A DNA stretch of 64,000 nucleotides from Raphanus sativus (lineage: Eukaryota > Streptophyta > Magnoliopsida > Brassicales > Brassicaceae). Of this stretch, positions 35,409 through 45,196 are shown piece after piece. A model generated the notes under the pieces. It searched no databases. It was not told where the DNA came from and saw nothing but the letters and a program-made list of their open reading frames with translations. A program made the translations under genes and the position numbers. Every line of letters begins with the position of its first letter. Within the stretch, counting starts at the first letter, position 1. The DNA is taken from positions 4,774,001 to 4,838,000 of the forward strand of contig NC_079516.1 in NCBI RefSeq assembly GCF_000801105.2, written 5' to 3'.

Positions 35409-36312
35409 CAGGGGCGGACCCAGAAAATAATTTGACGTGGGGCACAATATATAAATTTATGTTATATAAATATAATTGATTTAAACTATATTTAAAAATA
35501 CATTAGTCATTTTTCTAAATAAATAAAATATAAAGAGATAGTGTTTCAAAAAAAAAATATAAAGAGATAAATTTTCTAATTTTAAATATTTATTTTCAAT
35601 AATACATTAAATTATATACGCATATATTATATAGTAATTTCATTATAAAAATTTATTCCTTTTAGTTTTTATTTTTTTCTAACTGTTGAAAAATAATCTT
35701 AACAAAAATAATTATCAAGGTTAAATATTAACACATTATGAATTTTTATTTTGAAAAAGTAATATTAAAAAGTGACTGAAATACTATAAGTAAAGTGACT
35801 GAAATACTATAAGTTGGATACTTTTTTCAAAAAGAAAATTCAGTAAATAATAATTCAATATTTGAGTCTATGTATTATTGGTTAGGATTTAATATTTAAG
35901 GGATAAGGTTAGATTTATAAATTTATAGAAGTATTTGGTTTAGTCATTTTCATTATAAATGTAAAATATTTATGAGAACAGTCATATTTTAAATATAAAT
36001 TTGAAAAATAACACTGAATTTGTGGTAAATGAGAAATTTTCCTATTAAAAACAGAAATAAACAGTTGTTAAAAATAGTTATGGTAACAGAATCAAAAGAA
36101 AATATTTGATGAAATAGTGATTAAAAGTTGTAGAAAAATGGAAAATACAGAAATGCCACACTGGAGTTCGAACCTGATAACTGGGTGGGGCACAGTATAT
36201 CCCTTGTTACCAATGAGCTACATTGTTTTCTATGTATATCATTGTTACAGAAAATAGTTTTAAGTAGTATGTGGCACGTGCCACAGGTACTACCAACATG
36301 GGTCCGCCCCTG
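35409..36312. mobile_element. 904-bp non-autonomous hAT element with tRNA-like interior
   Basis: Perfect 14-bp inverted ends, CAGGGGCGGACCCA and TGGGTCCGCCCCTG. The exact 8-bp target duplication GGTAGACC lies at 35401-35408 and 36313-36320. There is no transposase. Near its right end, on the minus strand, TAGCTCATTGGTAAC (36220-36206) and AGGTTCGAACTCCAG (36175-36161) resemble the A and B boxes of a tRNA-type RNA polymerase III promoter. Confidence 0.9.
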
Positions 36313-36921
36313 GGTAGACCGGTACTCACTTATAGAGATCTCTGTGTGTCTGTCTCGTGTTATGCTTCTAGATCAATAGACGGTGATAACTGTATATATT
36401 TTGAATGATTTAGGTCTTGTTGGTATCAGTGGAAAAGGACTATACGTGACTATTCTTAAGTCGTATGATCTCTTTGTATATGTTTCCCATGTTTGTTTTC
36501 TTGATCCATGTGCATGTAAAGATTGTTCCTTACTACAAAAATCTGTGCAGACATGTGGTGGTTTTATGATGCTGATGGTTTGATTATGAGTGACAAACTC
36601 TCGAATTTTTTCAGTAATTAAAAAAGCTCTGTTTTTTGCTCTGAAAAGCTCTGTTTTTCGTCTTCTAATGTCATACTGGAGGTGACGCCATCCCCTCTGA
36701 TGAACAGAAAGTAGCCCCTCCTGTTTAAAGACTCGAAGAGCTCTGCGACCTCCTCCTCCGTTCTTCTCATGTCTCCATAGTCAAGGAGTTTTCATAATTC
36801 ATCCTCAAAACGTCTTGATAGCAGAAGCCCCATATAGTTAGGCATAAGGTTATCTCTCTTCTGACTCATATCCCTTTTGATTATAAGTTTGTTCCTTTGA
36901 GAGCAAAACTCGTGAATGAAT

Positions 36922-37104
36922 ATTGATTGGTTTGGGGATAGCACTGACACTGGATTGAGTAGCAGCGAGAAGAAAAATGACGACGACCAATTTGCAGATG
37001 TATCATGACCAATTTTCTCTGGAATGACTGTTGGCGAAAAGCCTGCTCGTGGTGGTAGTCAGGTGCCTGAGCTATTTGTCATGTTTGGGTCAACTGCAAC
37101 ATAA
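36922..37104 (+). pseudogene. possible MTV1/TEPSIN-like relic
   Basis: A frame reads DWFGDSTDTGLSSSEKKNDD, DQFADVS, an in-frame TGA (37006-37008), then PIFSGMTVGEKPARGG and ends at TAA. The acidic/Ser-rich run followed by IFSGMTV resembles the [L/I]FxGMxV motif by which tepsins bind the AP-4 adaptor. The tepsin orthologue MTV1 (At3g16270) is expected in this interval by gene order. No ENTH/VHS domain is recognisable nearby, so only a short remnant is claimed. The identification is inference. Confidence 0.4.
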
Positions 37105-38506
37105 ACGATTTAATATGGCAAGCTTCTCATTGAACAAGACTCAAATTTTGTTCAATTTACTTTTATACGTGCAAACATCATTAGTCTCACCTATAATAGC
37201 TAAACTTTACAACCACCTTTGTCTGCTTTACGTATACTGATAGCGATAGCGCAACAACATATATATGTTCATATGGTGTAAGATCATCTTGCTTCCTCTC
37301 GCGGCACAAAAAAGAGTATCTTGATGCTTGCTAATATCCAGTGTTATTTCATGAGAAATGGTCACAGAAGACTTCAGTAGATAATGGAGATCTAATAAAT
37401 CTTAATCATATGGTAAGCCTTTTTTGTCTTCCTCTTGTTTGGAGTCAATTATTCTTTGGAATGAACATGTAGTTTCTTAGAATTGTTTTTTTTTTTTGTT
37501 TTCACTCGTTGATCCTAGATGTGTTTATTTTGTTCATTTTGCTATATATATGGAGAGACTGTGTCTGTGTGTATCAAAATAGACAATAAAGGAAATAATT
37601 TAAAGAAAAAGAAGAGGAAATAGTTTAAGAAAAAGGAGTTATTTCCATTAACATGCTCTATTTCTTCTTGGAGCACTGTAAATATATGAGTTTAGTTTCA
37701 AGTTGTCATTTACACTATTATTCTCCATTTCTTCGTGGAATTATGTTATTTCACTTACTAGTTAAAATATAATAAGGTGTGCTTGCAGAGATTTGCATAA
37801 TGTTGGGGGTTGTTGAATCTGCCTTTCTTTGAAACTTGGACCTCCCTTTCAATTTCACTAGCTTTTTTATTTCTTTGCCTAAACTTTATGGTGCTCATTA
37901 CACCAATGGTAAACTGGTGTGGGATTCAAATTCTTAAAAGACAACTAGAAAGCAAGTATAAAGACAAAAAGTTTGCCCACAGTTGCAATATAAAGTAGTG
38001 TTTTTTCAGTTCCTTCAAAATATTGAACACTTTTAAAATAAAAAGATGCAGTTGTAAAGCGTATATACCATCATAGTAGAAGGCATAGTAGAAGGCTAAG
38101 TCATTATACACCCACAGNNNNNNNNNNNNNNNNNNNNNNNNNNNNNNNNNNNNNNNNNNNNNNNNNNNNNNNNNNNNNNNNNNNNNNNNNNNNNNNNNNN
38201 NNNNNNNNNNNNNNNNNTCCACACTAGTTTATTTTTGTATGTATATCAATTTTATTTTATATAAGAAAAAGCACAGCCTAATATCCATTTATAGATGGCT
38301 ATAATACTTAGTGCAATCTAAAGTACAACAAAAGTTGATTGATGTAAAAAAAAAAGTTGATTAAAGTCCAACTTTTTCCTTCTTTTTCCATTATTTGGGG
38401 TTTTTGAAATACCAAAGCTATTTAGCAACATAATTAAAAATATTTGTGTAATGTTCCACGTTGAAGTACTTTGTAGGCAAGTCTTACTCTCTCTCTATCT
38501 TTCCCC
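37105..38506. other. intergenic with an assembly gap
   Basis: AT-rich with poly-pyrimidine runs; no gene recognised. The 100-N gap at 38118-38217 lies inside. Left of this block, at about 36670-36790 on the minus strand, GDMRRTEEEVAELFESLNRR looks coding but is short and I do not recognise it. Confidence 0.45.
38118..38217. other. assembly gap (100 N)
   Basis: Exactly 100 N, a gap placeholder of unknown true size. Confidence 0.99.
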
Positions 38507-38515
38507 TTTATAAAT
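38507..38515 (+). promoter_or_regulatory. TATA box of the DUF761 gene
   Basis: CTTTATAAATCC is about 100 bp before the start codon at 38607, preceded by a CT-rich stretch typical of plant core promoters. Confidence 0.6.
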
Positions 38516-38606
38516 CCCACACACATTGATCCTTAATCCATAAGCAAATATCAAAGCCAACACAAAAATAATTAATAGTAATATCGTTCTCTCTCTAACT
38601 ATAGAG

Positions 38607-39221
38607 ATGGAGAAGAACGTACCATTAAGCAAGAAGCTATGGAACATCGTACGTTTTGTAATGTACATGATACACAAAGGCATCTCAAAGCAAAAGCTCC
38701 TCGCCGACTTTAACGCCACTCTCAAACGCGGCAAGAATCTCATCTTCCACAACCGCCGCCGCGTCCCAGCTTCCGCTACCGCCTCCACCGCAACGTCCCT
38801 ACCGCGGAAAGAATACGAGTTTAGCTGCAGCGACACTCCAAACTACTCATTTCCCTTTAACATGGCCGCCTTCAAGAAGAAGAGTCACCACATTAGTCTC
38901 TTCGCGTGTGGTCACGCGCCACCGACCCTAGAAGACGACACTTCCGCCTCTAGAGCCGTGCTTGAGCTCCTCAGCGGTGGAGGTAATCAAGAAAGCGGCT
39001 GTAACACGCCGGCTTTGGCGGCGTTGTCTCCTTACTTGCCCGGGGTTGGACGGAGTTCTCCGTCAGTGAGAGCTTTACGCGTGACGGACTCACCGTTCCC
39101 GTTACAGGAAGATGGTGACGTGGCTAACGGACATGTGGACAAAGCTGCGGATGAGTTTATAAAGAAGTTTTACAAGAGCTTGAATCAGCAAAAGAAGATG
39201 ATTGAGTTCTCACCTAATTAA
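38607..39221 (+). CDS. DUF761 protein (Avr9/Cf-9 rapidly elicited-like)
   Basis: A single exon of 204 residues. The C-terminus VDKAADEFIKKFYKSLNQQK is the DUF761 motif shared by many small plant proteins, including some induced early in Avr9/Cf-9 defence signalling. The N-terminus is basic (LSKKLWNIVRFVMYMIHKGI) and may form an amphipathic helix. The middle part is Ser/Pro-rich with RALRVTDSPFPLQ, a second conserved patch of this subfamily. No signal peptide or enzyme motif. The molecular function is unknown. Intronless, as usual for the family, and by position the At3g16330 counterpart. Confidence 0.9.
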   Translation: MEKNVPLSKKLWNIVRFVMYMIHKGISKQKLLADFNATLKRGKNLIFHNRRRVPASATASTATSLPRKEYEFSCSDTPNYSFPFNMAAFKKKSHHISLFACGHAPPTLEDDTSASRAVLELLSGGGNQESGCNTPALAALSPYLPGVGRSSPSVRALRVTDSPFPLQEDGDVANGHVDKAADEFIKKFYKSLNQQKKMIEFSPN

Positions 39222-39583
39222 TAAATCTATTCCTAAATATTTTCTCTCTATTCGGCTGATTATTTACGAAGTTGTAATAATATTTTTGGTGGGAGGGTGG
39301 GAATGATTTTCTCATTTCTTGATGAAATTCGATTATCATGAATAAAAATTTATTGAGTGAAAATTTCCTACGTTGATTTAGAAAATGTAATGGAATGTTA
39401 AGAGACTATTTTCTTTGAACAAATTGAAAATTTTGGTAAAATTAACATCTTCAAAAAAACGAAATTTTTGTAACAAATTAGCTGAACCACGTTTTGGATA
39501 AGTGCTTTCTGTCAAATTGAATAAAATTGATACAACCAAAGGCACGGGTCTAGAGTCCAAAAGACTTCGTAGCCAAGTCGTAA
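39222..39583. other. 3' flank of the DUF761 gene
   Basis: AT-rich 3' flank; TGAATAAAAATT near 39338 is a candidate poly(A) signal. Nothing else recognised. Confidence 0.45.
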
Positions 39584-39596
39584 AACAACACAGGAT

Positions 39597-41097
39597 TTTT
39601 TTTAAAAAATACTTATATATATTAATTCTATCCGTATAAACGGGGATTTCAGATCCGGTTACAAGCTGGTATTGTACAAAATTTCCAAAGTCAAACTATT
39701 ACAATAACTAGCTTCGCCCACCCACTAAACCCGGCACATTCCGCTAATATGTCTTCGTAATTCTTCAGAATTGATAACCGTTCTCAACCGTTAACGATGA
39801 TCACTAAAAGGTGAGGTTCTCCAAGTTGCCTCGGATGCCGGGACTTCTCGTGTCGTATACAGAGTAGATGGTTACCCCGGAACTCCACCAAGCTTGTATC
39901 CATCTCTAAACATGAAGCTCCAAACGACAAGTAGGGGAAGGTTTCGGATACATACCATGAGCTTTGCAGATGCCACCAAAGCCGAGTTGCACACAGCACC
40001 ATACAGCGCTTGAAACCGCTTCCCAACCGAACAGAAGCTCACCACTGTCGTCACCTAACCTGAACGCTAAAGAGGCCTGACCACCAAAACCACACACCAA
40101 TCCAAGAGAGCTCTAACGACCTGCACACATATAAGTCAGCTACACTACCAATGACGAATCAAGCAACCCTTCACCGGCATCGGGATGGCAGCTGAACCCA
40201 AGAGAGACACCGCCACCTAGTGACAAAGTCGTGACGTCTCTTGCCGTCTTCGAGAACCGAAGAAACGGAAGTGTGCCTCGCAAACAATCCACTCGTGTCA
40301 AGAGTAAAACGAACAAAGCAAACACAAGAGCTCGACTCCAATAGAGAAGCGGCCGCAAGACTAGTGAAGATCTCAAACTGGTGACGAAGTGATAAGCCAG
40401 AAAGACAAGTGGAGCGCCAAGGAGAGCTTGAAACAGCCATAGACGACTGTGTAAGACTCCACTCAATGCACCAACGCGAGCCATATGCAGCCATAGACGA
40501 CTGTAGAGACCAGGTACAACCAACACCGCACCCAACCTCAGCTCGCCTCTGGAACCAAACAGTCTCAGAGTTGTCTTTGATTCTACCGTAAATGGAGGCG
40601 AACCCGACGACGCCGTGAGGGTTCCCCGAACCACTCAGAGAAAACCACCCACCTCACTGGACAAGAGCATCAATAGAGCCACTGCCTAATCGAAGGGCGA
40701 GCCAATGCACCACCACGAGCTTAGGGTCTCGAGAGAGAATCTAAAAGGGAAACGTGACCTCTCTCTCAGCCGATAAGAGCCGACTCCAACGGCCATAGCC
40801 TCTGCAGAACACCGCGTCTCGACTCCAGAACAAGTCGTTCCTCCACCGTCACCGTAATCCTCGCGTGCGGCTCGTTAACGACGAAGATTCGCTTGGCCAG
40901 AGACCGAAAACAAAGCGATGGGAGAGGAAAAATGAGCGTGAAGCAAAAATAAAACCAGAGAAAAGGAGAGAGGAGCCCCCGACGGCCGGATGCGCTCAGA
41001 CGCGCCGGTTAGGCCGGAGCAGATCTATTTGTGTTTGGTCGCAGAGACAAAGATAAGGGGGAGAGAGAAAGACGTTTTTGTATAAATGTGTTATAAC
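39597..41097 (-). mobile_element. non-LTR retroposon without reverse transcriptase
   Basis: The insert is flanked by a 13-bp target duplication, AACAACACAGGAT, at 39584-39596 and 41098-41110. Its left end is a T-run, that is a poly(A) tail on the minus strand. These are the marks of LINE-type target-primed integration. The 1.5-kb body is much more GC-rich than its surroundings and contains overlapping minus-strand ORFs (for example 40634-40140) with no RT, endonuclease or zinc-knuckle motif. It may be a LINE deletion derivative or a Sadhu-like non-autonomous retroposon. Confidence 0.75.
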
Positions 41098-41110
41098 AAC
41101 AACACAGGAT

Positions 41111-41884
41111 CTTTCATCTTCTTAACCATGCAACTCAGGATCTTTCGCATGCATTCATATGTGCTGATGCGAAATATTGGAGATTAAGGACTATATATTG
41201 TATTAGATGTGTTGGTATGTTAAAAATGTGTGAAAAGGCTAAACTTGAATATTAGGTTTTGATTTGTTGCTTGATCATCGCTCATATAACATGCATATTT
41301 GAATCCAAATTGATTTGTGTCATCTAAACCAATATTTCACGTATTTACAATTGTATCGAGACCAAACCATCACTTAAACATATCACAGCTAATAGTTTTG
41401 CGGCGTAATCACAGAATCACGATATATATCGTAACTATGATTTGTTTTTGTGGTAGTCGCTAACAAAAAATTTGTATTTCTCTCGATGATTCAAGATTCT
41501 AAGTTTAAGTAATAAGATCACGATATAGTTTACGGTATATGATTTTTTTTAAAAAAAGAACAAAATATTGAAAAAGAAACCACACGAAAATAATAATAAA
41601 AAACTCAAACAAATCCCCAAAATAATGAAAAGTGAAGTTTACTAAGAATAGTGTTTCTAAAATTTGAATACCGATTCCATCGATCCAGTTGACTTGACTC
41701 AATCCTTATGTTTCTTTCTCTAAAATTAACTTGGAACAATGGTTGGTTTTTACTTTGTGTTTATATAAATAAGAACAATGGTTTTAGATGCGTGGTTAGA
41801 ATATATCACGAGTATCGACAACAAAAACTTCTACACTTATTAATTGAGCAAGTCCAAGTCATAATCTTTATCAAATTTTGAATC
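41111..41884. other. upstream region of the cysteine-rich peptide gene
   Basis: AT-rich. TTATATAAATAAG at 41761 is a plausible TATA box 124 bp before the start codon. No other gene seen. Confidence 0.5.
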
Positions 41885-42581
41885 ATGAAGGGTACTACTT
41901 TGGTTATGGTATCTTGTGTTTTCATATGTTTCATTCTGAGTCATGGGAAAGGTAACTACATTTTAATCCGTTGTGAACAACCGTCGTTTAGGTTTAAAAA
42001 AGAATAGAGAAGAAAATGTATTGAGGCAATGATGTGATAATAATATACAACTCTTAGACACATATTTATACAGTCTCAAAAAACTCGATTTCCTTTTTCC
42101 AATAGAAATAGTAATTTTCCTAAACCGAAACAAAGAGTGCTGGGCATTTTACTGGTACATCAAAGATTTAAGATACACAGATGCAACATAATCGATTGTT
42201 AACAACAACAAATATGATGTTTGAAAGAAAAAAGAAGGAAAGAGAGTTCTAGAACATGACTTAGTTAAAATCGTTGAAATACTAATTTCTTTTCTATAAA
42301 CTAACAATGTATTTTGGTTGATAAAAATAGACGGGGATTGTTGGGATGAAATCCCATTCCCTGGAAAATGCAGCAAACATGGAAAAAAAGAATGCTTCAA
42401 AGAAATGCTTTCGAAGAACGTAACACGATCCTTTGTTCGCTGCAACTGTATAAACTGGGAACATGACAAATCAAGTGAGGAAGGACATGTTGTAAAACAT
42501 AGTCATGAGCATACAGAGCATGAACATATCTGCCAATGTCTGAGAGTTGTTGCCGGTGATTGCGTGCCAGGAAAAGCGTAA
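41885..42581 (+). CDS. secreted defensin-like cysteine-rich peptide with His-rich loop
   Basis: Two exons, 41885-41951 and 42331-42581, give 105 residues. This is the standard architecture of plant defensin-like genes: exon 1 encodes the signal peptide (MKGTTLVMVSCVFICFILSH), and a phase-1 intron precedes the mature peptide. The mature part has eight cysteines (DCW, GKC, KEC, RCNC, ICQC, GDC), enough for four disulfides. Between the RCNC and ICQC pairs lies an unusually long loop of about 29 residues containing seven histidines (EGHVVKHSHEHTEHEHIC), alternating with Glu. It should be secreted; roles of relatives include defence and pollen-stigma or pollen-tube signalling, and which applies is not visible. 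The ATG and frame are unambiguous. Confidence 0.82.
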
Positions 42582-42591
42582 CAGAGTTTTT

Positions 42592-42727
42592 GGTGATCAC
42601 ATAGATAAACAATGGTGGTAATCTGATGTTATTTTTGGTGGTGACACATAGATAAACAATGGTGGTAATAAAATTATACGTTATCAGTGATCACATAGAT
42701 AAACAATGGTGGTAATCTGATGTTTTT
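42592..42727. repeat. three tandem copies of a roughly 48-bp unit
   Basis: Three copies of CACATAGATAAACAATGGTG followed by GTAAT, some with GTGATCA in front and CTGATGTT behind, lie directly after the stop codon of the cysteine-rich peptide gene. Confidence 0.85.
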
Positions 42728-42827
42728 ATCATATACTCTCTTGATATCTACAATAAATTGGGACTTTATGTAGAATATAAAAGACATAGAAAAATAAACT
42801 CGTAGCCAGTAGTTCTCTTGATATGCC

Positions 42828-45196
42828 AGCGTTTGAAGCCGCAAGCCATCGTTTCTAAAGAGAAAACAGAGGAAAACAGAGCAGTCACTGGCTCAGAAAG
42901 TGAAAGCAGTTACGTGAAAAGAGGAATGGTTCTGCTTTTTACTCCTTACACAATGTCAACTACCACGTAGACATGCCTAACAAAACACCAAATCCAAATC
43001 CTTCTTGAAACTGCAACAATAATGTTATATAATCATAAAACAAAAAACAAATAGGAAATGTCTACGTGGTAGTTGACGGGAGTAAGTGGAGCTGGTAAAA
43101 CAACTTTAATGGATGTTTTGACTGGTAGAAAGACCGGTGGATACATTGAAGGAGACATTAGAATCTCCGGTTTCAATAAAAGACAAGAAAATTTTGCAAG
43201 AATCTCAGGTTACCGTGAACAGAACGATATCCATTCACCGCAAGTCACGGTTAAAGAGTCTCTCATCTACTCAGCTTTCCTTTGTCTCCCAAAAGAAATC
43301 ACCAAAGATGAGAAAATGGTACTGCTTCCTCTCCCAACTTAGAAAATTTGAGATCACTAGGCTTATCTAAATATAAACTTTTTGTAGAAATTTGTGGACC
43401 AAGTGATGGAGTTAGTAGAGCTAAGGAGTCTAAAAGACGCGATAGTAGGGCTTCCGGGGATCACAGGGCTATCAACAGAGCAGAGGAAGAGACTTACTAT
43501 CGCAGTGGAACTAGTGGCGAACCCATCCATAATCTTCATGGATGAGCCAACTTCAGGGCTTGATGCTAGGGCTGCAGCTATTGTGATGAGGACGGTAAGG
43601 AACACAGTTGACACAGGAAGAACTGTAGTATGCACAATCCACCAGCCTAGCATTGATATCTTTGAAGCTTTTGATGAGCTTCTGCTTATGAAGAGAGGTG
43701 GACAAGTGATTTACGCTGGTCCTTTAGGTCAAAACTCCCACAAGATTATTGAATATTTCCAGGTTAGATTCTTAATTTTCTTTTTTAGGAATCTCGCATT
43801 GAAGATAAGATCTTCCTCATCACTATTCTCTTAAGAAAATACATGCAATTCCTGGAGTTCTGGAAATAAAAGATAAGTATAGTCCGGCGACATGGATGGT
43901 AGAAGTTAGCTCAATGGCTGCAGAAGCTAAGCTTGAGATGGATTTTTCTGAGCATTACAAAACATCATCCTTATATGAGTAAGTCAAACATAAGGCTAAA
44001 AAACAAATGATCCGCAAGAAGTAACACTGATTATTTGAACTGGTTGTGGTGTAGACAAAACAAGAAACTTGTAAAGGAACTAATTAAGCACACCACCACA
44101 AGGAGCAAGAGATCTATACTTCTCTACGCAGTTCTCACAATCATTGTTAGGACAATTCAAATCTTGTCTGTGGAAACACTGGATAACTTACTGGAGAACC
44201 CCAGATTACAATCTAGCCAGATTTTTCTTTACGTTGGTTGCAGCTCTCATGGTCGGATCAATTTTCTGGAAAGTTGGCAAAAAGGTTTGTTTTAAGGACC
44301 TAAACTGATAATTCTTACTTACATAAACCCTAAACAATGTCTTGTATGGATAGGGACAATGCGAAGGATGTTACAAAGGTTATTGGAGCGATGTATGCTG
44401 CGGTTTTATTCGTGGGAGTACATAACTCCACTTCTGTACAACCACTCGTAGCCGTGGAACGAACTGTGTTCTATAGAGAAAGAGCTGCTAAAATGTACTC
44501 TGCTTTACCCTATGCCCTAGCTCAGGTGAGATTAAAACTTACTTGATTAACAAGAAATCTTTACAGCTAGTAATTACTAATTAACTAGAAATATTGCAAT
44601 GGTCTCAGGTGGTATGTGAAGTACCGTATGTACTGTTCCAAACCACGTATTATACGTTGATTGTATACGCAATGTTGTGTTTCGAATGGACCGTGGTCAA
44701 ATTCTTTTGGTTTTTCTTCGTATCATTCATCTCTTTCCTCTAATTCACATACATACTACGGGATGATGGCTGTCGCCATCACGAATCAGCAAGTTGCTGC
44801 TGTTTTCGCGGGAGCTTTCTACTGTCTTTTCAACCTATTTTCCGGTTTTCTAATCCCTAGACCGGTTAGTTTTCTATTACTTTTCTGGCAAGAAACCCTA
44901 AGGGTTTTGTTTAACAATGTAAGTTGTTTTCCTTCTTTTTCTTTTCTGCAGAGAATCCCGAAATGGTAGCTTGGACTGTGTATGGATTGTTTCACAGTAC
45001 GGTGACGTAGAAGACACGATTAAAGTTCCGGGTATGATGGAAGACCCGACGATAAAATGGTACATTCAGAATCATCACGGGTATGACCCGAGTCTTATGC
45101 ATGGGCTCAATTGCTGCTGTTTTAGTGGGCTTCACTGTCTTTTTCGCTTTCATGTTTGCCTTCGGCATCAAAATGTTAAACTTCCAACAAAGATAG
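42828..45196 (+). pseudogene. PDR-type ABC transporter relic (ABCG29/PDR1-like)
   Basis: Only the C-terminal half is present. From left to right: the linker ([28 protein letters not shown]), [10 protein letters not shown], then nucleotide-binding domain 2 with Walker [10 protein letters not shown], a signature region [20 protein letters not shown] and Walker [18 protein letters not shown], then the second membrane domain ([30 protein letters not shown]) and the C-terminus [15 protein letters not shown]. Exon-intron structure is still visible. Breaks: the stretch before Walker A is lost and replaced by an inverted duplicate; there is a 4-base insertion after LVKEL near 44083; a stop and frameshift near 44742; a deletion with stop near 44967; and another frame slip near 45099. 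The first nucleotide-binding and membrane domains are absent. By position it corresponds to At3g16340, which in Arabidopsis exports monolignols. Confidence 0.9.

Noticed and set aside
36161..36220. A genuine tRNA gene on the minus strand
   Set aside because: A- and B-like boxes exist, but no acceptor-stem pairing is evident and the sequence sits inside a hAT element; reported only as tRNA-like.
36671..36790. Minus-strand coding-like stretch GDMRRTEEEVAELFESLNRR
   Set aside because: Composition looks like protein, but it is short, bounded by stops and I do not recognise the family; not enough to call a gene.
40140..40634. 164-residue minus-strand ORF as a cellular gene
   Set aside because: It lies wholly inside the retroposon with a target duplication, overlaps other frames and shows no domain.
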